From Neptunomonas japonica JAMM 1380 (GTDB lineage Bacteria; Pseudomonadota; Gammaproteobacteria; Pseudomonadales; Balneatricaceae), in assembly GCF_016592555.1 (NCBI RefSeq), contig NZ_AP014546.1, positions 2,490,501-2,554,500 of the forward strand: 64,000 nt of DNA, read 5' to 3'. Positions 26,460 to 35,889 of this stretch are shown here, one piece after another. The position numbers were made by a program, and so were the translations under genes. Positions within the stretch are counted from its first letter, which is position 1. Each line of letters starts with the position of its first letter. Under the pieces are notes generated by a model, which was not told where the DNA came from, ran no database searches, and saw only the letters and a list, made by a program, of their open reading frames with translations.

Positions 26460-27641
26460 ATGCGTTTTATTTTTCTATTGGCTATATTGTTATCAATTAC
26501 GAAGATAGCTTGGGGAAAGAACGATCCATTAAAAGAGGGCCAACACCTCGACGGAAAATTGGTTTACTTAGGGACAGAAGAACTTTTTATTGATTTATCT
26601 ACCCATGAAACAAAGGTTTGGGCCTATAAACATCCGAATAAACCAAAGCATATAGAGTACTCAAAGCATAACGCCCAGAAAATAGTCAATAATGCAAAAC
26701 CTGGTAGCAAAGTAATTATCCCACCAGGCATTTACCCTCAAGGCTTATTTATCAATAAACCACTAACATTGGGATTAAAAGATGTTTCTCTCAGAGGTGT
26801 CGCTAATGCCAAGGCAATTATCAATATTTCCTGCAATCACTGCCGAGTGGTGATTGAAGACTTTCATGGCGAAGGCGTTAAAGCAAATTGCCAACGAGGC
26901 AACTGCGCGGGCATAAAAGCCGAAGGACAGAATTTCAACTTACTCCTAAAGCGCGCTCATATTGATCGTACTGTTATTGGGGTTCTTACGGATAATCGTG
27001 GAGGCGAGCTAACTTTAGAAGACAGCCTCATCGAAAATACTGGCTGGAAAGATAAATCATCAACATTGGGTCATGGTTTTTATGCGGGGTCCATTGACCG
27101 GGTCGTTATTCGTAATTCAATAATACGACGACCATTTGGTGATGGGCATATCTTCAAAAGCCGCGCGGTAGATACCTTGATAGAGGGAAGCGTTATAGCA
27201 GGCTTGGATGGACAGCATTCCCGCACAATCGACTTTCCTTGTGGAGGAAAGCTAGAAATTAAAGGTAGCGTGCTACAACATGGAGCAAATACCGACAATA
27301 ATGATCTTATTAGTGTTGGTACCGAGTCCCTGGCATGTGGCGGCTCGGCACAGCCTTCTAGTGTGTCAATGACTGGCAACTGGATTGTGATTGACCGTGA
27401 CAGATCCCCGGATGAGCGCTCAGCAAAATCGGGATCAACACAGCTATTTACATGGCGTGCTTCTGTAGATTCAGTCAACGTTTCTGGGAATATTTTTATA
27501 GAGCCGACAGGGAAATTCAGTTTTGATCCAGAGAGACGTGTTCCTGATATGACCGATCAAAACCGCTTTTATCGCAGCCGGAGTGATATCGGATTAACAA
27601 CAAATCAATTACCTGCGCCTGGTAACCTGAAGATAAATTAA
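26460..27641 (+). CDS. Secreted parallel beta-helix protein
   Basis: A 393-residue protein from the ATG at 26460, which follows an excellent AGGAGGTGAG. A Sec signal peptide (MRFIFLLAILLSITKIAWG) comes first. Repeated short strands typical of right-handed beta-helix (pectate-lyase-like) folds run from about residue 60 to 350: KVIIPPGIYPQGLFINKPLTL, NLLLKRAHIDRTVIGVL, GELTLEDSLIENTG, RVVIRNSIIRRPFGDGHIFKS and TLIEGSVIAGLDG. Such folds usually bind or cleave polysaccharides, but no catalytic residues can be named. Cysteine pairs (CNHC, CQRGNC) fit a periplasmic or external location. The structured leader upstream suggests post-transcriptional control. Confidence 0.75.
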   Translation: MRFIFLLAILLSITKIAWGKNDPLKEGQHLDGKLVYLGTEELFIDLSTHETKVWAYKHPNKPKHIEYSKHNAQKIVNNAKPGSKVIIPPGIYPQGLFINKPLTLGLKDVSLRGVANAKAIINISCNHCRVVIEDFHGEGVKANCQRGNCAGIKAEGQNFNLLLKRAHIDRTVIGVLTDNRGGELTLEDSLIENTGWKDKSSTLGHGFYAGSIDRVVIRNSIIRRPFGDGHIFKSRAVDTLIEGSVIAGLDGQHSRTIDFPCGGKLEIKGSVLQHGANTDNNDLISVGTESLACGGSAQPSSVSMTGNWIVIDRDRSPDERSAKSGSTQLFTWRASVDSVNVSGNIFIEPTGKFSFDPERRVPDMTDQNRFYRSRSDIGLTTNQLPAPGNLKIN

Positions 27642-27907
27642 CTGCAAGCTCAATTGATTGATTTAACACGACCTACAGATTTAGCTACTCATAATACCAG
27701 CAGTACTTACTTAATTAAATTTGACTCCATGGACAGAGCGACTGCTTTATTGACGAGCTTCTCACGTAATACTTAGAGCCACAGTTACTCAGGACTTGGC
27801 GATGATTTAATAGCACTCAAGCCTTAGATCCTGTAAGCTTCAGCACCGCTTTTGAAGGCGGAAACAATCTGTAAACCAATCTGTCAAACATCAATAAGAG
27901 ATAATCT

Positions 27908-29173
27908 ATGAGCTTTGCCTCCCTGGGCCTATCCGCACCTTTACTAGAAGCTGTTGCTGAAAAAGGTTACACCACGCCATCTCCCATCCAAGCCCAGGCA
28001 ATACCCGCCGTACTCGAAGGCAAAGATGTCATGGCCGCTGCGCAAACAGGCACAGGTAAAACAGCAGGTTTTACATTACCCCTGCTGGAGCTGCTCTCCA
28101 AGGGCAACCGCCCTCGCTCAAACCAAGTTCGCGCACTGGTTCTCACTCCAACAAGAGAACTGGCTGCACAAGTAAGCGAAAGTGTTGAGATGTATGGTAA
28201 GAACTTACCTCTACACTCCACCGTTGTTTTTGGTGGTGTTAAGATAAATCCGCAAATGATGAGACTGCGCAAAGGGGCCGATATACTCGTTGCCACTCCT
28301 GGCCGCCTCATGGATCTATACAACCAGAAAGCAGTGAAATTTGACCAACTCGAAGTACTCATTCTTGACGAAGCCGACCGCATGCTCGATATGGGTTTCA
28401 TCAATGATATTCGCAAAATCATTGCCTTGTTACCTAAGAAGCGCCAAAACTTAATGTTTTCAGCGACCTTCTCTGACGAGATCCGCAGCCTTGCAAAAGG
28501 TTTAGTTAATAACCCTGTTGAGATTTCAGTCAGCCCACGCAATACAACGGCAGCCACAGTAGAACAGTGGGTCTCTCCTGTTGATAAAAATAGAAAAGCT
28601 GCTCTGCTTATACAGCTAATAAAAGAACACCAATGGAGCCAAGTGCTTGTTTTCACCAAAACAAAGCATGGTGCTAATAAGTTAACAAAGCAATTAGAAG
28701 CAGCCAAAATCAAGTCTGCAGCCATTCATGGCAACAAAAGCCAAGGGGCACGCACCAGAGCTTTGGCCGACTTTAAGGACTACTCAATTCAAGTACTTGT
28801 AGCCACTGATATCGCAGCCCGCGGACTTGATATAGACCAGCTACCACAGGTTGTAAATTACGACCTACCTAACGTTGCCGAAGATTACGTGCATCGTATT
28901 GGACGTACAGGCCGCGCAGGTGCCACGGGACAAGCTATTTCGCTTGTCTGTGCAGATGAGTTCAAGCTGCTTGCTGCTATTGAACGCTTAACTGGCGCTC
29001 TTCTTGAGCGCAAAGAGATTCCGGGATTTAAGCCAGTTAATGCATTGCCAACATCGCGTTTACAGCGCCCAGCGCACCCTAAACGCCCAAAGAAACCTAA
29101 ACCAGGCCATAGAGATGGGCAGCGATCTGGTGAAAATGCTAGAGGCCACAAGCCTGCAGCACAAAGAACCTAA
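27908..29173 (+). CDS. rhlE: DEAD-box ATP-dependent RNA helicase, RhlE type
   Basis: A 421-residue helicase. In order: the Q motif ([13 protein letters not shown]), motif [10 protein letters not shown], Ia PTRELAAQV, motif II DEAD in [14 protein letters not shown], motif III SAT, motif [13 protein letters not shown] and motif [12 protein letters not shown]. The C-terminus is a short basic tail rich in Lys, Arg and Pro that would add nonspecific RNA binding. The domain order and the LDMGF after DEAD match RhlE (ribosome assembly and RNA decay). The 266-base region upstream has no gene and should be its promoter and leader. A terminator follows at once. Confidence 0.92.
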   Translation: MSFASLGLSAPLLEAVAEKGYTTPSPIQAQAIPAVLEGKDVMAAAQTGTGKTAGFTLPLLELLSKGNRPRSNQVRALVLTPTRELAAQVSESVEMYGKNLPLHSTVVFGGVKINPQMMRLRKGADILVATPGRLMDLYNQKAVKFDQLEVLILDEADRMLDMGFINDIRKIIALLPKKRQNLMFSATFSDEIRSLAKGLVNNPVEISVSPRNTTAATVEQWVSPVDKNRKAALLIQLIKEHQWSQVLVFTKTKHGANKLTKQLEAAKIKSAAIHGNKSQGARTRALADFKDYSIQVLVATDIAARGLDIDQLPQVVNYDLPNVAEDYVHRIGRTGRAGATGQAISLVCADEFKLLAAIERLTGALLERKEIPGFKPVNALPTSRLQRPAHPKRPKKPKPGHRDGQRSGENARGHKPAAQRT

Positions 29174-29181
29174 AAAAGATA

Positions 29182-29206
29182 AAAAGCCCGGCTCACGCCG
29201 GGTTTT
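29182..29206 (+). terminator. Rho-independent terminator of rhlE
   Basis: CCCGGC and GCCGGG form a GC stem around TCAC, extended by AAAAG and followed by TTTTC. It lies nine bases after the helicase stop. Confidence 0.88.
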
Positions 29207-29739
29207 CTATATAAACCTCTCTAGCAGCTTTATACTCACCAATATCAAGTTTACGTAAACGTAACCCACCAACTATTGACCTTGATTAAAAGATCACCTA
29301 TCTTTGCACCCAATGCTTCACAAGAGCAGCGAATATAAACCTGCCTACAGGCCGGATAAAAATAACAATAAGTGAACCAATACTGAGATCCAGTATTAGT
29401 TTGAGGTATTAAAATGACAACTCAACCGCATCATTCTGCTTGCCATCCTTGCAAATTACTATTCACATTTTCATCAAAGATTTCTAATCAAGTACAGCCT
29501 CTGCTTAGCTCGTGCTTAGCGATTAGCTCTCGAAAAATATCGAACCAAACACTTTTTTCTTAACGTCTGGCTGCTTTCGGCTTTTGATCGTTTCTTTTTG
29601 ATTTTGACCTTAACCAAGGTCCAAGAAACTTCATTCGTCAATTCAGGCGTTAGCTCGGACTGTATCGCTTACTAATCACTAAATAAGCCGATACAAGAAT
29701 TGATGTGTGATGTTTGTGTATACAAACGGGAGTACACCC
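29207..29739. other. Long gap upstream of the amino-acid catabolic operon
   Basis: The gap holds the promoter and palindrome at 29249-29304 and then about 430 bases of leader. Within the leader a 49-codon open frame (29414-29563) has GAGGT nine bases before its ATG, but the peptide is Ser-rich and unremarkable, so I do not call it a gene. GACCTT/AAGGTC (near 29606-29621) can form a small hairpin. Nothing else stands out. Confidence 0.5.
29249..29304 (+). promoter_or_regulatory. Sigma-70 promoter with a LiuR-like palindrome
   Basis: TTGACC (29276-29281) and TATCTT (29299-29304) are spaced by exactly 17 bases, predicting a start near 29311. Ten bases before the -35 lies TTTACGTAAACGTAAC (29250-29265), one base from a perfect palindrome and similar to the TTTACGT-NN-ACGTAAA type box I associate with LiuR, the MerR-family regulator of branched-chain amino-acid breakdown in proteobacteria. 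The match fits the operon downstream. The regulator gene is not in the window. Confidence 0.5.
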
Positions 29740-32700
29740 ATGAAAGATGTAACACTTAATGATAAGTGGGAATTAGATTCTGGACGCGTTTACCTGACAG
29801 GTAGCCAAGCCTTAGCACGCTTACCCATGCTGCAAGCACAACGCGATAAACTGCAAGGACTAAACACTGCAGGCTTTATTTCTGGCTATCGCGGCTCCCC
29901 TCTAGGCGGCTTTGACAAAACACTGTGGCAAGCAAAAAAATACCTAACGACACACAACATTTTTTTCCAGCCAGGCATTAATGAAGACCTGGGTGCAACA
30001 TCCGTTTGGGGCTCTCAGCAAGTCAATGTATTTGAAGGTGCTAAATATGATGGTGTCTTTGGTTTATGGTACGGAAAAGGCCCAGGTGTTGACCGCACTG
30101 GAGATGTACTAAAGCATGCCAATGCATTTGGCTCCTCACAATTTGGCGGTGTACTGGCTGTTGCAGGGGATGACCATGCCTGCAAATCCTCAACACTCCC
30201 CCATCAGAGTGACTACGCTTTTGTCGATGCGATGATACCCGTGCTTTATCCTTCCGGGATCCAGGAGATGCTGGATTTCGGCTTGTATGGCTGGGCAATG
30301 TCACGCTTTAGCGGTTGCTGGGTTGGCTTTAAAACATTAGCAGAACTACTCGACTCATCAGTATCTGCAGACCTAGATTTGAACCGCATCAACATAAAAA
30401 CCCCCGCTGATTTTGAACTCCCTCCTGAAGGAGTTAACGCTCGCTGGCCTGACAAACCAATGCAGCAAGAAGCCCGTTTGCATACCTACAAGCTGAAAGC
30501 TGCACAAGAGTTCTGTCGGATAAACAAGCTAGATAAGACAGTAATTACCAGCCAAGCACCGCGCTTAGGTATTGTCACGACCGGCAAATCCTATATGGAC
30601 GTACTTCAAGCATTAGACGACCTAGGTATCACGCACGAGAAAGCCAGCGAACTAGGCATCAAACTTTATAAAGTAGGCATGGTTTGGCCACTAGAGCCCG
30701 TGGGTATTCGAGAATTTGCTAAAGACACCCCAGAACTTCTATTGATTGAAGAAAAACGCGGCATTATTGAAGACCAAATTAAAGATTATTTATATAGCTG
30801 GCAGGACGGTGCTCGCCCAAGAATTATTGGCAAACGTGATGAAAACGGCCAAGAACTACTAACAACACTGGGTGAGCTCACGCCCGCGATGATTGCCCGA
30901 GCTATTGCTTCACGCATTGCGCCTTTTTACCAAAGCGAACAGGTTGCATCACGTTTAGCATTTCTATGTGCCAAGGAGGCCGAACTTGCCCAACCACGCT
31001 CTCTGGTAGAACGTACTCCGCATTTTTGCTCGGGCTGCCCGCACAATACATCGACTCGCGTACCTGAAGGCAGCAAAGCTTTAGGCGGCATAGGCTGCCA
31101 TTACATGGCTACTTGGATGGACCGCGGTACAGAAACTTTCACTCAAATGGGAGGCGAAGGCGCTACCTGGATTGGCCAAGCACCTTTTACTAACAACCAG
31201 CATGTTTTCCAAAATTTAGGCGACGGAACTTACTTCCATTCCGGGCTACTCGCAATACGTGCATCAGTGGCTGCTGAAGTGAATATCACCTACAAAATCC
31301 TCTACAACGATGCCGTTGCTATGACCGGCGGCCAACCCGTAGATGGACAGCTAACCGTCCAACAAATCACCCACCAACTTTTTGGTGAAGGCGTTCGCCG
31401 CTTGGCCATCGTTAGTGATGAGCCTTACAAATACCCAAGCAGAGCCGACTTCGCTGATGGCGTTACCTTCCACCACCGTGATGATCTAGATGCCGTTCAA
31501 CGCGAATTTCGTGAAACCCAAGGCTGTACTGCTCTTATCTATGACCAAACTTGTGCCGCTGAAAAACGCCGACGTCGCAAACGCGGCCAAATGCCTGATC
31601 CTGAAAAACGCGTTGTTGTTAATAGCGAAGTATGTGAAGGTTGCGGCGATTGTGGTGTGCAATCAAACTGCCTATCAGTGCTACCCAAACAAACGGAGCG
31701 CGGCCGCAAACGCCAAATAGATCAGTCATCATGCAACAAAGATTTCAGCTGCATCCGTGGTTTTTGTCCAAGCTTTGTTACCGTTAAAGGCGGAACTTTA
31801 CGAAAAGCCGCAGGCTTAAATGCCACACCACCCGCAGAGAACCTGCCGGAACCAATAACAGCAACAATAAACAAACCTTATAACATTCTACTGACAGGTG
31901 TAGGCGGAACCGGCGTTGTAACTGTCAGCGCATTACTAGGCATGGCTGCGCATTTAGAAGAGAAAGGTGTTGGTGTGCTCGATCAAATCGGTCTGGCACA
32001 AAAGTTCGGTGCCGTTATGAGCCACATTCGTATTGCACCTACACAAGAGCAACTGCACACAGTACGTATCCCTGCTGGTGAAACTGATCTGTTAATAGGC
32101 TTTGACCTGATGGTCGGCGCCAGCGAAGAAGCTCTGGGAAAGCTAGATGGAAAACGCAGCTTTGCGATTATTAATAATCACGACACAATGCCCGCCGCCT
32201 TTACCCGCGACCCTGACCTACAAGTGCCAAATAATGAGATGCAAGCCGTTATTGAAGCAACAGCACGCGCTGAAGGTACCTTTTGCTTCGACGCCACCCA
32301 ACTAGCAACAGACCTAATGGGCGACGGTATGGCGGTGAACCTCTTTACGATTGGTTATGCTTGCCAAAAAGGCCTACTACCTTTAAGCCGTGAATCAATC
32401 GAAGAGGCGATCAAGCTCAACGGCGCCTCTGTTGATACCAATCTCAAAGCTTTTTTATGGGGCCGTTGTGCGGCGCACGATCTAGATAACGTCACACAAG
32501 TCGTCAAGCCTGCTCCGGTTGTACAAATGGTTCGCATGCTACCCTCTTTAGAAGAGCAAATAGAGAAAGAGCTCACACATCTCACTGAATACCAAAATGC
32601 AGCACTTGCGCAACGTTATCATAAGCGCCTTTCGCAATTTAGCCGCACCGAAAAAGAGCACACCAATAAAACTCACATCAGCCGTGCTATTGCAGAAAAC

Positions 32701-33228
32701 TACAGTAAAGTGCTGGCCTACAAAGATGAGTATGAAGTCGCTCGACAGCTAACCTCTGAAACATTCAAACAACAATTAGACGAGCAGTTCGAAGGAGACT
32801 TTGAACTGGAGTTCAACCTTGCCCCGCCACTGATTGCACGCAAAGACAAGCACACAGGGCGTCCACGCAAACGTGTTTTCAGCCAAAAAATCATGCCCAT
32901 GTTCCGCTTACTCGCGCGGATGAAAAGCCTACGCGGCACGCCTATGGACATCTTTGCATGGAGCGAAGACCGCCGCTTAGAAAAGCAGATCATTCGTGAC
33001 TATGAAACCGATATAAACCTGATAGAAAAAGCGATAAATAATAGTGATGGCCGAAATTTCAACTACAGCGCAGCCCAACAGCTAGCAGAAATCCCCGGCA
33101 TGATCCGAGGATACGGCCCAGTAAAAGAAGAAAACTACCTCAAAGCGAAGGCCAAGCGCCAAGCATTACATACGGAGCTGCAAACAGAGAAAAACAACAA
33201 CGTTGATCTCATTAGCGCGCAAGCTTGA
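29740..33228 (+). CDS. Indolepyruvate ferredoxin oxidoreductase, fused alpha-beta type
   Basis: A protein of about 1162 residues that oxidatively decarboxylates aryl- or branched-chain 2-oxo acids to acyl-CoA with ferredoxin reduction. In order: a pyrimidine-binding domain (SGYRGSPLGGFD, GINEDLGATSVWGSQQ), a transketolase C-like linker, a ThDP pyrophosphate domain (FCSGCPHNTSTR, GGIGCHYMATW, MGGEGATWIG), a four-cysteine [4Fe-4S] site C632-C635-C638-C644 in CEGCGDCGVQSNC, a further Cys pair after it, and the gamma domain with GVGGTGVVTVSALLG. The ATG at 29740 has GGGAG upstream. An in-frame ATG 33 bases earlier does not. It heads a three-gene operon with a dehydrogenase and an amino-acid symporter. 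Confidence 0.92.
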   Translation: MKDVTLNDKWELDSGRVYLTGSQALARLPMLQAQRDKLQGLNTAGFISGYRGSPLGGFDKTLWQAKKYLTTHNIFFQPGINEDLGATSVWGSQQVNVFEGAKYDGVFGLWYGKGPGVDRTGDVLKHANAFGSSQFGGVLAVAGDDHACKSSTLPHQSDYAFVDAMIPVLYPSGIQEMLDFGLYGWAMSRFSGCWVGFKTLAELLDSSVSADLDLNRINIKTPADFELPPEGVNARWPDKPMQQEARLHTYKLKAAQEFCRINKLDKTVITSQAPRLGIVTTGKSYMDVLQALDDLGITHEKASELGIKLYKVGMVWPLEPVGIREFAKDTPELLLIEEKRGIIEDQIKDYLYSWQDGARPRIIGKRDENGQELLTTLGELTPAMIARAIASRIAPFYQSEQVASRLAFLCAKEAELAQPRSLVERTPHFCSGCPHNTSTRVPEGSKALGGIGCHYMATWMDRGTETFTQMGGEGATWIGQAPFTNNQHVFQNLGDGTYFHSGLLAIRASVAAEVNITYKILYNDAVAMTGGQPVDGQLTVQQITHQLFGEGVRRLAIVSDEPYKYPSRADFADGVTFHHRDDLDAVQREFRETQGCTALIYDQTCAAEKRRRRKRGQMPDPEKRVVVNSEVCEGCGDCGVQSNCLSVLPKQTERGRKRQIDQSSCNKDFSCIRGFCPSFVTVKGGTLRKAAGLNATPPAENLPEPITATINKPYNILLTGVGGTGVVTVSALLGMAAHLEEKGVGVLDQIGLAQKFGAVMSHIRIAPTQEQLHTVRIPAGETDLLIGFDLMVGASEEALGKLDGKRSFAIINNHDTMPAAFTRDPDLQVPNNEMQAVIEATARAEGTFCFDATQLATDLMGDGMAVNLFTIGYACQKGLLPLSRESIEEAIKLNGASVDTNLKAFLWGRCAAHDLDNVTQVVKPAPVVQMVRMLPSLEEQIEKELTHLTEYQNAALAQRYHKRLSQFSRTEKEHTNKTHISRAIAENYSKVLAYKDEYEVARQLTSETFKQQLDEQFEGDFELEFNLAPPLIARKDKHTGRPRKRVFSQKIMPMFRLLARMKSLRGTPMDIFAWSEDRRLEKQIIRDYETDINLIEKAINNSDGRNFNYSAAQQLAEIPGMIRGYGPVKEENYLKAKAKRQALHTELQTEKNNNVDLISAQA

Positions 33229-33262
33229 AGCATTAAAAAACAGTTAAGGATACGAGGTAAAT

Positions 33263-34318
33263 ATGTCAGTTTTTAGCCACATTGAATTTGATCATCATGA
33301 ACAGGTTAACTTTTTTCACGACGAAGCTTCTGGTCTAAAAGCTATTGTCGCTGTACACAACTCCAACCGCGGGCCAGCACTTGGCGGCTGTCGTATGTGG
33401 AACTATGCCTCTGATGAAGAGGCGTTAACAGACGCTCTACGCTTATCTAAAGGAATGACGTATAAATCAGCATTGGCGAATCTTGCGCTAGGAGGCGGAA
33501 AATCCGTCATTATTGGCAACCCTCGCCAGCATAAGACCGAAGCGCTACTTGAGATGATGGGCCGCTGCCTAGAAAGTATGGGGGGCCGCTACATAGCAGC
33601 AGAAGATTCCGGCACAAGCGTCCCCGACCTTAAAATCATGAACCGTAACACAAAGTTTGTTGCGGGCATTACCGAGCGCCCAGGTATTGATGGGCTGCTA
33701 TCCAACGGAGACCCTTCACCAGCTACAGCTTATGGCACTTTTATTGGCCTAAAAGCCACAGTAAAACACCGCTTAGGAACAGACAACTTAAAAGGGCTAT
33801 CCGTCGCTATACAGGGTGTCGGAAATGTTGGTTATCGCCTCGCTGAGCACTTACGTGAAGCAGGCGCCACGCTTTACGTTAACGATATTCATCAAGAATA
33901 TGTCGATAAAGCAGTCAAGCAACTGGGTGCTATTGCTGTTTCGTCACAAGAAATTCTAACTCTTGATGTTGATGTACTAGCGCCCTGCGCACTCGGCGCA
34001 ATTCTTAATGATGACAGCATCCCTAACATTAAAGCATCGGTTATTGCTGGTGCCTCTAACAACCAATTAGCAGCATCACGACATGACATGATGCTGAAAG
34101 AGCGCGGAATTTTATACGCACCTGACTTTGCGATTAATGCAGGAGGCATTATCGACATCTTCTATGATCGCGTCGGGCACACACCACAAAAGGTATCACA
34201 ACATATAGAAACCATTGCAGACACATTAGATGAAATCTTCCGTCGCAGCGATGCCAACAACCTACCGACGGGTATGGTTGCCAATACGCTAGCAGAGGAA
34301 CGCTTTCAAAAAAGATAA
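33263..34318 (+). CDS. Leu/Phe/Val dehydrogenase family protein
   Basis: A 351-residue NAD-dependent amino-acid dehydrogenase that reversibly deaminates a hydrophobic amino acid to its 2-oxo acid and ammonium. Family marks are the glycine-rich substrate loop [10 protein letters not shown], a lysine in [16 protein letters not shown] and the second conserved lysine in GGGKSVIIG, then [10 protein letters not shown] and the NAD-binding motif [13 protein letters not shown]. Length matches leucine and phenylalanine dehydrogenases (about 350). Which amino acid is preferred cannot be decided by eye. It is 34 bases after the oxidoreductase, to which it would pass its product. Confidence 0.93.
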   Translation: MSVFSHIEFDHHEQVNFFHDEASGLKAIVAVHNSNRGPALGGCRMWNYASDEEALTDALRLSKGMTYKSALANLALGGGKSVIIGNPRQHKTEALLEMMGRCLESMGGRYIAAEDSGTSVPDLKIMNRNTKFVAGITERPGIDGLLSNGDPSPATAYGTFIGLKATVKHRLGTDNLKGLSVAIQGVGNVGYRLAEHLREAGATLYVNDIHQEYVDKAVKQLGAIAVSSQEILTLDVDVLAPCALGAILNDDSIPNIKASVIAGASNNQLAASRHDMMLKERGILYAPDFAINAGGIIDIFYDRVGHTPQKVSQHIETIADTLDEIFRRSDANNLPTGMVANTLAEERFQKR

Positions 34319-34368
34319 CGGTATAAGAAAGTCAAAACACAATAAGAATAAATCAACGGAGAAGAATC

Positions 34369-35781
34369 GTGACACAAACTAGTCAAACCTATACAGAAGA
34401 CACTTCTGTTAGTGAAGCGCGTCAAGACAACCCTATGTGGTCTTCACGCCTTGCGTTTATTTTAGCCGCCAGCGGATCTGCAGTAGGCCTGGGTAATATC
34501 TGGAAATTTCCCTATATCACGGGCGAAAACGGCGGTGGTGCTTTTGTACTGGTATACCTGTTGTGTATAGCGCTGATCGGTATGCCGATCATGATTGCAG
34601 AAGTAATGATTGGTCGCCGTGGTGGACGCAGCCCTATCAACTCATTACGTATGCTAACGCAACGTGACGGCCTTTCAACACGTTGGACATGGATAGGCTG
34701 GATGGGCATTACAGCATCGTTCTTGATTCTTTCTTTCTACTCAGTCATTGGGGGGTGGGCATTATCCTACGTTGGCCAATCGGCAGGAGGTGTTTTCACA
34801 GACAGTAACGCTGACAGCATTGGCGCATTGTTTGGCGGTTTACTGTCAGACCCATGGACATTACTGCTCTGGCACTCTGTCTTTATGGTGTTAGTTATCA
34901 CTATTGTTGCTGGTGGAATTCGCTCAGGCATGGAAAAGGCCATCAACATCTTAATGCCAATCCTCTTCATTTTATTACTGGTAATGGTCGGCTACGCGTT
35001 AAGCAGCGGCGATTTTGCACAAGGTTTCGCTTTTCTATTTCAACCAGACTTCTCAAAACTAACGACCGAGGGTATTTTAACCGCACTTGGGCATGCTTTC
35101 TTTACCTTAAGCCTTGGTATGGGTGTCATGATGGCATATGGCTCTTACCTTCCTAAAAATGTCTCCATCGTTAAAACAGCCGTGGCTGTTTCTGTCGTCG
35201 ATACTGTCGTTGCCTTATTAGCAGGTCTAGCTATCTTCCCGTTAGTATTTGCAAACGGCCTTGAGCCAGGGTCAGGTCCTGGGTTGATTTTCCAAACGCT
35301 TCCTCTTGCCTTCGGACAAATGACAGGCGGTGTACTTTTTGGCACACTATTTTTTGCACTGCTGGTTGTAGCAGCCGTAACCTCGGCCATATCACTACTT
35401 GAACCGGTAGTCGAATGGTTAGAGGAGCAGAAAGGTATCAACCGTTTATCAGGCACGCTCATTGGCGGTATATCTATCTGGGTATTAGGTCTATTTACCA
35501 TTCTGTCATTCAACGAGTGGGCAGACGTACACCCTCTTGATTTTATTCCAGTATTTGAAAATAAAACCATCTTTGATCTGCTTGATTACGTCACAGCTAA
35601 CTTAATGATGCCACTAGGCGGCCTATTCATTGCTATTTTTGTCGGTTGGTTTATGAACAAACAAGCTGTCGAAAACCAATTAGATATAAACAATGGCTAC
35701 GGCTTCAAGATCTTTATGTTTATATTACGCTTTATTACACCCGCTGCAGTAGCCACTGTATTTATCTACAATTTGGTATAA
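34369..35781 (+). CDS. Sodium-dependent amino-acid symporter, NSS (LeuT) family
   Basis: A 470-residue inner-membrane protein with about 12 helices. Helix 1 carries the NSS signature ASGSAVGLGNIWKFPYITGENGGGAF, which binds Na+ and the substrate backbone. Helix 6 (near residues 235-260, HAFFTLSLGMGVMMAYGSYL) is also diagnostic. The start is GTG at 34369, with GGAGAAG upstream. As third gene of the operon it should bring in the amino acid that the preceding two enzymes degrade. A terminator follows. Confidence 0.93.
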   Translation: MTQTSQTYTEDTSVSEARQDNPMWSSRLAFILAASGSAVGLGNIWKFPYITGENGGGAFVLVYLLCIALIGMPIMIAEVMIGRRGGRSPINSLRMLTQRDGLSTRWTWIGWMGITASFLILSFYSVIGGWALSYVGQSAGGVFTDSNADSIGALFGGLLSDPWTLLLWHSVFMVLVITIVAGGIRSGMEKAINILMPILFILLLVMVGYALSSGDFAQGFAFLFQPDFSKLTTEGILTALGHAFFTLSLGMGVMMAYGSYLPKNVSIVKTAVAVSVVDTVVALLAGLAIFPLVFANGLEPGSGPGLIFQTLPLAFGQMTGGVLFGTLFFALLVVAAVTSAISLLEPVVEWLEEQKGINRLSGTLIGGISIWVLGLFTILSFNEWADVHPLDFIPVFENKTIFDLLDYVTANLMMPLGGLFIAIFVGWFMNKQAVENQLDINNGYGFKIFMFILRFITPAAVATVFIYNLV

Positions 35782-35828
35782 ACAACAAGTAATCGTACAG
35801 ATTGACCAGTTAACCGCGTAATACATAA

Positions 35829-35853
35829 AAAGGAGCCTATAAGGCTCCTTTCT
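35829..35853 (+). terminator. Rho-independent terminator of the amino-acid operon
   Basis: AAGGAGCC and GGCTCCTT form a perfect 8-bp stem around TATAA with A residues before and TCTC after. It lies 48 bases past the symporter stop. Confidence 0.82.
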
Positions 35854-35889
35854 CATTTAACAAGTACAAAACTTAACTCACGCTACAAG

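Noticed and set aside
27967..28725. 252-codon open frame antisense to the helicase
   Set aside because: It covers the conserved helicase motifs in reverse and has no plausible start signal or protein features.
29414..29563. 49-codon frame with GAGGT before its ATG in the long leader
   Set aside because: Ribosome site is fair, but the peptide shows no recognisable feature and lies in a non-conserved-looking leader. Kept only as a possible upstream frame.
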